Positions 9,426 through 18,231 of a DNA stretch of 64,000 nucleotides are shown here, piece by piece. This DNA comes from an uncultured Tissierellia bacterium (GTDB taxonomy: Bacteria; Bacillota; Clostridia; Tissierellales; Tissierellaceae). How positions within the stretch are numbered: position 1 is the stretch's first letter; the number at the start of each line of letters is the position of its first letter. Both the position numbers and the translations under genes were made by a program. Location of the stretch: contig CAMIXG010000001.1 of assembly GCA_946402705.1 (NCBI GenBank), positions 186,001-250,000 of the forward strand, read 5' to 3'. The notes under the pieces were generated by a model. The model was given only the letters and a program-made list of their open reading frames with translations, made no database searches and was not told the DNA's origin.

Positions 9426-9878
9426 CTACTTAGATTTTAATTCTTCTCTATTTTCTTGTACCAAGCCTATTATCCTATTTAAGTTTTCTTCTATACCCTC
9501 TAAAACTTCATCTGCATATTCTAAAGAGCCTAGTCTTATCTCTACAGAGTCTTCCTTTGCCTTTACTATTATCTCTTCGGCCCTATAGTTTGCCTTTCTA
9601 GTTATGTCATCTTCATCTACTAGACTAAGTATTCTATCTTCGGCTTCCTTTACTATAATATCAGCCTCTTCTTGGGCCTCTACTAAAATTCTTTCTCTGT
9701 TATCATTTATATAAGCTGCTTTTTTAAGCTCTTCTGGTAGTTCAATTCTAATTTGTTTTATATATTCTAATAATTCATCTTTATCTACCAATACTTTATC
9801 TGTCAAAGGTAGTCCTGATGCACTTTCTATTACATTTTCTAATTCTTCTATTATACTAAGCACGTCTTCCATTATCAT
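9426..9878 (-). CDS. conserved coiled-coil ATPase-like/DivIVA-like protein downstream of coaD
   Basis: MEDVLSIIEELENVIESASGLPLTDKVLVDKDELLEYIKQIR; GAGGAGG SD before ATG; overlaps the coaD 3' end. Confidence 0.7.
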   Translation of the reverse strand: MIMEDVLSIIEELENVIESASGLPLTDKVLVDKDELLEYIKQIRIELPEELKKAAYINDNRERILVEAQEEADIIVKEAEDRILSLVDEDDITRKANYRAEEIIVKAKEDSVEIRLGSLEYADEVLEGIEENLNRIIGLVQENREELKSK

Positions 9879-10356
9879 AAGCCTCCTCAAATTTATCTTT
9901 AAGGGCATCTTCTACAACTTTAGGTACAAAACAAGACACCTTGCCTCCAAACATTGCAATTTGTCTAACTGTACTTGAACTTAAATAAGAATACTCGCTT
10001 GATGATACCATAAATAGTGTGTCTATTTCTTTATTTAACTTTCTATTAGTCAATGCCATTTGCATTTCATATTCTAAATCAGTTGTAGCTCTAAGACCTC
10101 TTATCATAGTACTACAATTTTTCTGGGTAGCATAATCACTAAGTAATCCACTAAAACTATCTATTTCTACATTTTCTATATTTTTAGTAACTTCTTTAAG
10201 TAATTCAACTTTCTCTTCTAAAGTAAATAATCCTTTTTTGTCTGGATTATGTAAAACAGCTACTACTAGATGATCTACTTGCTTTGCAGCTCTACTGATT
10301 ATATCCAAATGTCCAAAGGTTACTGGATCAAAACTTCCTGGATATATTGCTTTCAT
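9856..10356 (-). CDS. coaD: pantetheine-phosphate adenylyltransferase
   Basis: MKAIYPGSFDPVTFGHLDII; YSYLSSSTVRQIA. Confidence 0.97.
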   Translation of the reverse strand: MKAIYPGSFDPVTFGHLDIISRAAKQVDHLVVAVLHNPDKKGLFTLEEKVELLKEVTKNIENVEIDSFSGLLSDYATQKNCSTMIRGLRATTDLEYEMQMALTNRKLNKEIDTLFMVSSSEYSYLSSSTVRQIAMFGGKVSCFVPKVVEDALKDKFEEAYDNGRRA

Positions 10357-10378
10357 AGTAATAGTCCTCCTTTATATA

Positions 10379-10924
10379 TTATTTTCTATAGAAGGAAATA
10401 TATTTTCCGCCATAACTTCTCTCATCAATTAATTTTAATTCTGTATTTTCTAATATTAATTCCTCAACATGTTCGACTAAAATAATTCCATCTTTACTAA
10501 GTATATCTTTTTTATCGATTTTTTCCAATATTTTTATAAATAATTCTACTTCTTTAAAAGGTGGGTCTACATAAATGTAGTCAAACTTTTCTCCTAACAT
10601 ATCTGCCTTGTCTAAATATCTCAGAGAATCCATCTTCATAACTATAGAATTTTCTTCAAATTTTGTATGGGCTATATTATCTTTAATACAGCTAATACTG
10701 GGGTTTGATTTGTCGATAAATACAGCTTCTTTAGCCCCTCTGCTTAAAAATTCTAAACCAATAGCTCCTGAGCCAGCGAACAAATCTAAGACTCTAGCAT
10801 CACTTGAAATTTTGCCAAGTATATTAAATAAAGACTCCTTTACCTTATCTTCTGTTGGTCTAGTCTCCATACCTGATGGTGCTTTTAATCTATGTCCTCT
10901 TCTAAGTCCTGATATTACTCTCAC
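10379..10924 (-). CDS. rsmD: 16S rRNA (guanine966-N2)-methyltransferase RsmD
   Basis: MRVISGLRRGHRLKAP...RPTEDKVKESLFNIL; VDPPF. Confidence 0.96.
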   Translation of the reverse strand: MRVISGLRRGHRLKAPSGMETRPTEDKVKESLFNILGKISSDARVLDLFAGSGAIGLEFLSRGAKEAVFIDKSNPSISCIKDNIAHTKFEENSIVMKMDSLRYLDKADMLGEKFDYIYVDPPFKEVELFIKILEKIDKKDILSKDGIILVEHVEELILENTELKLIDERSYGGKYISFYRK

Positions 10925-10959
10925 AATAACCTCCTATTGTTATATTATCATAAATTTTA

Positions 10960-13020
10960 TCAATTAAAACTGATATTTCCCAAATTATTAAACTTATTTA
11001 TAACTTCCATTTTTATGGCCTGATTTTCATTTTCCCTAAGCTGAGGATCCCTATCTAAAAGTTCTTCAATTTCACCCTGGGCTAGTTTCAAAATTTTCAT
11101 ATCTGTAAATAGATTTGCTATTTTTAGCTCTGGTATTCCATGCTGCCTAGTTCCAAAAAATTCTCCTGGTCCTCTAAGCTCTAAATCTTTTTCAGATATT
11201 ACAAATCCATCTGACGAGCTTTGCATAACTCTCATTCTCTCTCTAGAAATTTTATTATTACTAGCATTTAAAAGTATACAATAGGATTGATGCTCACCTC
11301 TACCCACTCTACCTCTTAACTGATGGAGCTGGGCTAATCCAAATCTTTCAGCATTGTAGATTAGTATTATATTGGCATTTGGAACATCTACTCCTACCTC
11401 TATAACAGTTGTAGATATCAAAATACTTGTCTCTCCATTTTTAAATCTAGACATTATTTCATCCTTATCTACTGATTTCATTTTTCCATGTAACAGTTCC
11501 ATAGCTATGTCTTTAAAATCATTATTTTTCAAATCCTCATATAGTTCTTCTGCAGATTTTATATCAAGTTTTTCACTTTCTTCTATTAAAGGGCAAACTA
11601 TATAACACTGTCTACCACTTTGGATTTGCTTATTAATAAAACTATTTATCCTGTCTTTAGCCTCAAGTCCCACCGCATAGGTTTCTATCTCTTTTCTCCC
11701 TGGTGGAAGCTCATCTATTATAGATATATCTAAATCTCCATACAAGATTAGTGCTAAAGTTCTAGGTATGGGTGTAGCAGTCATAACTAGTATATCTGGA
11801 TTGTTTCCTTTATTTGAAAGGTCTGCTCTTTGTTTTACACCAAATCTATGTTGCTCATCAGTTACTACTAACCCCAATTTTTTAAAATCCACACCTTCTT
11901 GTATAAGGGCATGAGTTCCTATTAATATATCTATATCTCCATCTTTAAGTTTTGTAAGAACCTCATCTTTTTCTCTCTTTTTCAAACTTCCAATAAGTAG
12001 TCCTATATTTATATCAAAATCCTTTAAAAAGTTAGAAATCGAGGCATAATGCTGACTAGCAAGTATTTCAGTAGGTGCCATCATAGCTCCCTGATAACCC
12101 GATTCTACAGCCTTAATCATAGCTATTAAGGCTACTAAAGTCTTACCAGAACCTACATCACCCTGAACCAATCTATTCATCTGTTTATCTGATTTCATGT
12201 CCTTAAATATTTCACCTAAAACATTTTCTTGGGCATTTGTTAGTTTAAATGGTAAACTTTCTTTAAATGCCAAGGCTATCTTTTCCTCGCCCATATTTAA
12301 GCCAGTATTTTTATCTGTATTTTGTTTTTTAATCATAGATAGACCTAACTGTAAAGTTAAAAATTCTTCCAAAATAAGCCTGTTTTTAGCCCTAATAAGA
12401 GTATCTCTATTTGGAGGAAAATGAATGTTTTTTATAGCTTCTTTCCTATCCATCATTTTATACTTATCCATTATGCTTTTAGGTATAAATTCTGGTATTG
12501 AATTATAATACACACTAAGGGCGTTTAAAACTATATTTCCCAAGACCTTATTGCTTATTCCATCTGTAAGGCCATATACTGGAATTATTTCTCCATTTTT
12601 ATTATTTTCATTTTCTTCTTCAAATTTGACATTTGTGATTTGAATTTCTCCACCTGCTACTTTTTTTATACCATTTACCAAATAGGTTTTATTTGATTCA
12701 AACTGAAACTTTATATATTCTTGATTAAACCATATCAAATAAGCATTTGTCATTCCATCTGTTACTGGTATTTTTAGTATGGACATATTTCGCTTTGGTC
12801 TAAGTGTTGTAGCTGATCCTATCACCCTTAATCTAAAACTGGATTTTTCTCCTATATGGCACTCATCTATTTTTTTGAAAATAGTCCTATCATCATAGGA
12901 TTTTGGTATATAGTATAAAAGTTCTTGTAGGTTATTAATTCCAAGTTTTTTAAGTAGTCTTGCCCTCTTTGGACCAACGCCTTTTATATATTGAACTTCT
13001 ATATCTAAATCATTCATCAT
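10960..13020 (-). CDS. recG: ATP-dependent DNA helicase RecG
   Basis: VQGDVGSGKTLVAL, DEQHRFGVKQR, TATPIPRTLAL. Confidence 0.97.
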   Translation of the reverse strand: MMNDLDIEVQYIKGVGPKRARLLKKLGINNLQELLYYIPKSYDDRTIFKKIDECHIGEKSSFRLRVIGSATTLRPKRNMSILKIPVTDGMTNAYLIWFNQEYIKFQFESNKTYLVNGIKKVAGGEIQITNVKFEEENENNKNGEIIPVYGLTDGISNKVLGNIVLNALSVYYNSIPEFIPKSIMDKYKMMDRKEAIKNIHFPPNRDTLIRAKNRLILEEFLTLQLGLSMIKKQNTDKNTGLNMGEEKIALAFKESLPFKLTNAQENVLGEIFKDMKSDKQMNRLVQGDVGSGKTLVALIAMIKAVESGYQGAMMAPTEILASQHYASISNFLKDFDINIGLLIGSLKKREKDEVLTKLKDGDIDILIGTHALIQEGVDFKKLGLVVTDEQHRFGVKQRADLSNKGNNPDILVMTATPIPRTLALILYGDLDISIIDELPPGRKEIETYAVGLEAKDRINSFINKQIQSGRQCYIVCPLIEESEKLDIKSAEELYEDLKNNDFKDIAMELLHGKMKSVDKDEIMSRFKNGETSILISTTVIEVGVDVPNANIILIYNAERFGLAQLHQLRGRVGRGEHQSYCILLNASNNKISRERMRVMQSSSDGFVISEKDLELRGPGEFFGTRQHGIPELKIANLFTDMKILKLAQGEIEELLDRDPQLRENENQAIKMEVINKFNNLGNISFN

Positions 13021-13033
13021 ATACCTCCATAAA

Positions 13034-13063
13034 ATAAAAACCTACCAAAAGGTAGGTTTTTAT
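13034..13063 (-). terminator. intrinsic terminator
   Basis: AAAACCTACC/GGTAGGTTTT. Confidence 0.75.
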
Positions 13064-14679
13064 TATTCTACTGAAATTATATAGTAATAAATAGGTTGTC
13101 CACCATGTAAAACTTCTATATCTAGATCTGGATATCTCTCAACTAGTTTATCTTCAAGTTGTGAAACTTCATCTTCACTGATTTCCTCTCCATATATAAT
13201 AGTTATCAAAGATGAATCTTCATCTACCATTTTTTCTATTAGCTCATCTATTGCTATTTCTTTAGTACTACCACTTACAACTATTTTATTCTCTAGTAGT
13301 CCTATAAAATCATCTTTTTCTATCTTAGTACCATTCACTTCACTATCCCTAACTGCATAAGTTAACTGACCAGACTTAACATCGCCTATAGCTTCTAGCA
13401 TTTGACTTTCATTTTCTTCTGGGCTAGCTCCTTCATCAAAGCTAAATATAGCAGTGATACCTTGAGGTATAGTTTTTGTTGGCAGTACAATTATATTTCT
13501 ATCACACAAGTTTTTACTTTGTTCTGCTGCTAGGATTATATTACTATTATTTGGTAATATAAACACATTTTCGCCACTTGTTTTTTCTATGGCCTTAACT
13601 ATATCTTCCGTACTAGGATTCATAGTTTGACCACCAGTTACTATTTGATCCACATTCATGTCTTCAAATATTTTATCTATTCCTTCTCCAGTTGATACAG
13701 CTACAAAAGAATATTTTTTATCTACTTTTTTCTTTTCTTCTTTTACTTTTTCATACTGAAGTTTCATATTATCTATTTTTAAATCACTTAAGTATCCATA
13801 AGTTAAGGCTTTTTCTATAGCCTTTCCTGGGTTGTTAGTGTGAACATGAACTTTTGTAAGCCCTTCACCCTTAACAGCCATCAGAGAATCTCCTAAGTTT
13901 GCTAAGTAGTTTCTAAACTGTTCTAACTCTAAATCAGACATATCACAGTTAACCATAAACTCAGTACAATAAGAGAATTTTATATCTTCTGTATCTAAGA
14001 ATTTATGTTCTACTACATCTTTGTACTGTTCTTCTTCATTATTTTCTATAATAACTATTTCAATTCCACTTAGGGAGTTATAAATACCCGTTACAATAGT
14101 CATAAGACCCTTACCACCAGCATCTACTACTCCTGCTTCTTTTAAAACTGGTAACATATCTTGAGTTTTTGCCAAGGCTTCATTACCATGTTCTATAACT
14201 TTTTCTAAGAAAACCAAAACATCTGTTTCTCTTTTCTTAAGTTCTTCAGCCTTTTCTCCCATTTCTCTAGCTACTGTTAAAATAGTACCTTCTGTAGGTT
14301 TCATAACTGCTTTATAGGCAGTATTTGCTGCTTCTTTAAAAGCTGCTGCAAGTGTATCTACATCAGCTACATCCTTATCCTTAAATCCAATTGCAAATCC
14401 TCTAAATAGTTGAGATAAGATAACTCCTGAGTTACCTCTAGCTCCCATTAGAGAACCTTGAGATGCTGCAAGCATTATCTCTGATATACTTTCACTATCT
14501 GTATTTGAACTTTTATTAACTGCTGATTTCATAGTTAATGACATATTTGTGCCTGTATCTCCATCTGGAACGGGGAAAACATTTAAGGCATTTATTTTTT
14601 CTTTATTATCTTCCAAAAATTGACCTGCAACTTTAAGCCCTTGCTTAAGTTCAATTCCTGTTATATTTATTTTTTCCAA
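13063..14679 (-). CDS. DAK2-domain protein (FakA/YloV-like fatty-acid kinase)
   Basis: NVFPVPDGDTGTNMSLTM...GARGNSGVILSQLFRGF; Asp23 gene upstream. Confidence 0.92.
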   Translation of the reverse strand: MEKINITGIELKQGLKVAGQFLEDNKEKINALNVFPVPDGDTGTNMSLTMKSAVNKSSNTDSESISEIMLAASQGSLMGARGNSGVILSQLFRGFAIGFKDKDVADVDTLAAAFKEAANTAYKAVMKPTEGTILTVAREMGEKAEELKKRETDVLVFLEKVIEHGNEALAKTQDMLPVLKEAGVVDAGGKGLMTIVTGIYNSLSGIEIVIIENNEEEQYKDVVEHKFLDTEDIKFSYCTEFMVNCDMSDLELEQFRNYLANLGDSLMAVKGEGLTKVHVHTNNPGKAIEKALTYGYLSDLKIDNMKLQYEKVKEEKKKVDKKYSFVAVSTGEGIDKIFEDMNVDQIVTGGQTMNPSTEDIVKAIEKTSGENVFILPNNSNIILAAEQSKNLCDRNIIVLPTKTIPQGITAIFSFDEGASPEENESQMLEAIGDVKSGQLTYAVRDSEVNGTKIEKDDFIGLLENKIVVSGSTKEIAIDELIEKMVDEDSSLITIIYGEEISEDEVSQLEDKLVERYPDLDIEVLHGGQPIYYYIISVE

Positions 14680-14692
14680 ATTTTAGAACCCC

Positions 14693-15052
14693 CTAATTGC
14701 TTCCTACTCTAATTCCTTCAACATGCACTTTTACATTATCTATTTCTACGCCAGTCATGTTTTCTACATTAAACTTCACTCTATCTATTATATTTTCTGC
14801 TACTACAGATATTTTTATACCAAACTCTAGTATAACATGTAAATCTATAGCTACTTTTCCATCATTCATTGTAACCTTTATACCTTGAGACAAATTATCC
14901 CACTTTAAAAGTTTAAACAACTCATCTGTTGCATCTTTAGATGCCATGCCCACTATCCCATAAGATTCCATAGCTGATATACCTGCTATTTTTGCTATCA
15001 CACTTGGATCTATTGATATTTCTCCATATTCTGTAATCATATTTGTTGGCAT
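14693..15052 (-). CDS. Asp23/Gls24 family envelope stress protein
   Basis: EYGEISIDPSVIAKIAGISAMESYGIVGMASK; AGGAGG SD before MPTNM. Confidence 0.93.
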   Translation of the reverse strand: MPTNMITEYGEISIDPSVIAKIAGISAMESYGIVGMASKDATDELFKLLKWDNLSQGIKVTMNDGKVAIDLHVILEFGIKISVVAENIIDRVKFNVENMTGVEIDNVKVHVEGIRVGSN

Positions 15053-15174
15053 GAAATCGCCTCCTTGTTTTTTATTACATCTTATTATCATTTTACAATA
15101 AGTCTAATAATAGTCAAACTCATTGACTTTCCATATCTAATATCGCTAAATAGTTACTCTAAGATATTATACCA

Positions 15175-15221
15175 CAAAAGCAAGTTTTTATTCCATATTA
15201 TATATAAAAAACTTGCTTTTG
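15175..15221. repeat. 15-bp perfect inverted repeat between divergent promoters
   Basis: CAAAAGCAAGTTTTT (15175-15189) / AAAAACTTGCTTTTG (15207-15221), 17-nt spacer. Confidence 0.85.
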
Positions 15222-15240
15222 CCACAATATGTGTGATAAT
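15213..15240 (+). promoter_or_regulatory. putative sigma-A promoter for rpmB
   Basis: TTGCTT-16 nt-GATAAT with TG extension; -35 lies in the inverted repeat. Confidence 0.5.
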
Positions 15241-15300
15241 ATATAGTGTGTCTTATTAATAGAAAATTTCTTATGACTATATTTTGAGGAGGTGTTTTGA

Positions 15301-15492
15301 ATGGCTAAAGGATGTGAAGTATGTGGAAAAGGAAACTACTATGGAAATAAGGTTTCTTTCTCAAACAAGAAAAGTCCAAAAAGTTGGTCTCCTAACCTTA
15401 GAAGAGTTAAAGCTATAGTTGATGGTTCACCTAAAAGAGTAAACGTTTGTACTAGATGCTTAAGATCGGGATATGTAGAGAGAGCATTATAA
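15301..15492 (+). CDS. rpmB: 50S ribosomal protein L28 (two-CxxC form)
   Basis: MAKGCEVCGKGNYYGNKVSFSNKKSPKSW...VNVCTRCLRSG. Confidence 0.97.
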   Translation: MAKGCEVCGKGNYYGNKVSFSNKKSPKSWSPNLRRVKAIVDGSPKRVNVCTRCLRSGYVERAL

Positions 15493-15504
15493 TTATATAA
15501 ATTT

Positions 15505-15531
15505 AACAAGACTATCTAGTCTTGTTTTTTA
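15505..15531 (+). terminator. intrinsic terminator of rpmB
   Basis: AACAAGACTA/TAGTCTTGTT + T-run. Confidence 0.85.
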
Positions 15532-15541
15532 TTATCCTTTT

Positions 15542-16180
15542 TTAGTCCTTAGATACAAATACTAGGGCTTCTCCTGAGTGAATCTTAACCTTAGCTCTTT
15601 CATCTAAGATTTCATTACTAACTCCAATAGTTTCTGAAAATCCTATCAAATACTCATCCAAAGGATATTTAAATCCAAATAAGCTAACCACAACTCCATC
15701 ATTTGTAATTGGCACAACTGATATATATTTTTTCTCATTTTTATCTAATAGTAAAACATCATCTACTAAATATATTTCATTATTTAAATCCAAAATCTTA
15801 GCTTTTATTTTATTTACCATAAGCTTTCTAAGTAAAAGTATATTTGCAAAGCTATGATCAAGTCTTGTTCCAGTACTTCCATAGATAATAACTTCATCAA
15901 AATTGTTTTCCACTACATAATCTATAGCAAGTTCCATATCAGTCTTATCTTTTTCTGCCTTAAACTTTATAACTTCCATACTAGTCTCATCTATAGTATC
16001 TAATATATTCTCTCTTGTTGAATCCTGATCTCCTAAAAAAACATCAGGCTCTATGTTTAATTCTCTTAAAAAATTCATACCTCCATCAACTGCTATAATC
16101 TTATCTGCCCATAAAAGATCCCTAGCCAGTTCATCCATAGGTACATACTGCCCACTACCTATTATGATTACTTTTTTCAT
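15542..16180 (-). CDS. thiamine diphosphokinase
   Basis: ADKIIAVDGGMNFLRELNIEPDVFLGDQDST; KDKTDMELAIDY. Confidence 0.92.
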   Translation of the reverse strand: MKKVIIIGSGQYVPMDELARDLLWADKIIAVDGGMNFLRELNIEPDVFLGDQDSTRENILDTIDETSMEVIKFKAEKDKTDMELAIDYVVENNFDEVIIYGSTGTRLDHSFANILLLRKLMVNKIKAKILDLNNEIYLVDDVLLLDKNEKKYISVVPITNDGVVVSLFGFKYPLDEYLIGFSETIGVSNEILDERAKVKIHSGEALVFVSKD

Positions 16181-16229
16181 ACAATCCTCTCCAAAAAAAT
16201 ACTAGGAGTAGCTAGGCCACTCCTTAGTT

Positions 16230-16874
16230 TTATAGATTTTTAAATTCCCTAGTTCTAGCTACTAAATCTTCATGATTAAAAATATCTGATCCAACTACTA
16301 GCATATCTGCTCCAGCTTCAAGAACCGTCTTAGCATTATCTAGTTTAACTCCACCATCTACTTCAAGTAAGATATCAAGTTTTCTCTCATCTATTATTGC
16401 CCTTAGATTTTTAATTTTTTCAAGGGCTGAATCTATAAATGACTGTCCTCCAAATCCTGGATTAACGCTCATAACCAAAATCAAGTCTATATCTTCTATA
16501 ATATAGTCCAAAACTTCTATTGGAGTTGCCGGATTAAGGGCTATACCAACTTTTTTCCCATAAGATTTTATTATTTGCACAGTTCTATGTAAATGAACAC
16601 TTGCTTCTGCATGTATAGTTATTATATCTGCTCCTGCTTTCGCAAAATCTTCTATGTATCTTTCAGGTGCTTGAACCATTAGATGTACATCAAATGGAAG
16701 TTTAGTAACTGGTCTTATAGCCTTGATTATAGGTGCGCCAAAGCTAATATTTGGAACATAATTACCATCCATTACATCAAGATGTATATAATCTGCTCCA
16801 CCTTCTTCTATATTTTTTATATCTTTTTCTAAATTGGCAAAATTTGCCGATAAAACTGATGGTGATAATAACAA
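16230..16874 (-). CDS. rpe: ribulose-phosphate 3-epimerase
   Basis: LLSPSVLSANFANLEKDI...DYIHLDVMDGNYVPNISFG; VNPGFGGQSFI. Confidence 0.97.
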   Translation of the reverse strand: MLLSPSVLSANFANLEKDIKNIEEGGADYIHLDVMDGNYVPNISFGAPIIKAIRPVTKLPFDVHLMVQAPERYIEDFAKAGADIITIHAEASVHLHRTVQIIKSYGKKVGIALNPATPIEVLDYIIEDIDLILVMSVNPGFGGQSFIDSALEKIKNLRAIIDERKLDILLEVDGGVKLDNAKTVLEAGADMLVVGSDIFNHEDLVARTREFKNL

Positions 16875-16945
16875 ATTATCCCTCCTAAATTATTTATTGC
16901 TTAGATTATATCACAGTTTAAATCTATCCTCTACTTTAATAACTT

Positions 16946-17287
16946 CTATTTAGCCACCATATATGTTGTTGTAATTATTGGCTCTAGGTCTTTTATATCA
17001 TCTATCTCAATATTTTCTCTAAGTACTAAAGCTTCATCAGTTATTACAACTAATTTTTCAGTAGAAAGTTCTTCCATATCCTTACCTAGTAGAGTAACCA
17101 CAAATGCCAATGCCTTATGTTCTTTAGAATGTCCAACCATAACATCATAGCAAAAACCATCTTCTTCGCTGGCTACAAAGTTTTTGATTGTTTCGTTATC
17201 TAATACAAATGTTTTTACTTCTTCTAATAATTTTTTTCTAGAATATTCTTCTTCATTTACTACTTTTAATATTTCTATAGTTTCCAT
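16946..17287 (-). CDS. hypothetical protein
   Basis: 113 aa ORF METIEILKVVNEEEYSRKKLL...; no recognised family. Confidence 0.6.
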   Translation of the reverse strand: METIEILKVVNEEEYSRKKLLEEVKTFVLDNETIKNFVASEEDGFCYDVMVGHSKEHKALAFVVTLLGKDMEELSTEKLVVITDEALVLRENIEIDDIKDLEPIITTTYMVAK

Positions 17288-17309
17288 TTTCTCTTCTCCC
17301 CTACATAAT

Positions 17310-17342
17310 AAATACCTAAAAGTAAACTTTTAGGTATTTATT
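17310..17342 (-). terminator. intrinsic terminator after rsgA
   Basis: AAATACCTAAAAGT/ACTTTTAGGTATTT. Confidence 0.75.
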
Positions 17343-18218
17343 TTAATATTTTTTTATATTTTTATATTCATTTAAAAAGTATAGATAATTATCATATCTA
17401 AGCTGACTAATTTCTCCTGCTTCAACCATTTTTTTTATATTACAATTTGGTTCATTTTCATGGAGACAAGATTGAAACTTACAAGTTTTTCCATACTTAT
17501 CTATCTCTCTAAAATATTTTTTTATATCTGTCTTATCTTCTATAAATCTCAAATCCAAGGAGCTAAATCCTGGAGTATCAAGTACATAGGTGTCCTTATC
17601 TAAAGCCATAAGTTCCACATGACGGGTAGTATGTTTTCCCCTACCAGTTTTTTTACTAATATCTCCAACTTCTAAATCTACCTCTTCTCCTATTAGATTT
17701 AAAAGAGAAGATTTCCCAACTCCTGATGGTCCTGCAAAAGCGGTCATTTCTCCCTTTAGATAGGTTTTTAAATCATCTACTCCAACATTTTCAAATGTAC
17801 TAGTTTTAAAGACATCAAAACCTGCTAGCTTATAAGCTCTTTCTATTTCACTTGCCTTTTCTTCGTTAAGTTCAAATTTATTGATACAAATAACTATCTT
17901 CAGTTTTTCTTTCTCAGCCATCATTATAAACCTATCAAGCAGCCAAGGATTTATTTTAGGATCTTCTATACTCATAACTATTATTATTTGAGTTATATTT
18001 GCCACTGTTGGCCTTATAAGTTCAGATGTTCTAGGATATATTTTTTCAATATATCCTGTATTATCTTCACTACTTATTCTAATATCGACCTTATCTCCTA
18101 TAAGTGGTTTTAAGTTTTCTTCTCTAAATAGGCCTCTGGCTCTACATTCTATCAAGCCATCATCTGTCATTACATAGTAAAATCCACCTATACCCTTTGT
18201 GATAATTCCATTAATCAT
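17343..18218 (-). CDS. rsgA: ribosome small-subunit-dependent GTPase A
   Basis: GPSGVGKSSLLN; DTPGFSS; C-terminal zinc-type CKFQSCLHENEPNCNIK. Confidence 0.96.
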   Translation of the reverse strand: MINGIITKGIGGFYYVMTDDGLIECRARGLFREENLKPLIGDKVDIRISSEDNTGYIEKIYPRTSELIRPTVANITQIIIVMSIEDPKINPWLLDRFIMMAEKEKLKIVICINKFELNEEKASEIERAYKLAGFDVFKTSTFENVGVDDLKTYLKGEMTAFAGPSGVGKSSLLNLIGEEVDLEVGDISKKTGRGKHTTRHVELMALDKDTYVLDTPGFSSLDLRFIEDKTDIKKYFREIDKYGKTCKFQSCLHENEPNCNIKKMVEAGEISQLRYDNYLYFLNEYKNIKKY

Positions 18219-18231
18219 CTAAGTCCTCCCA

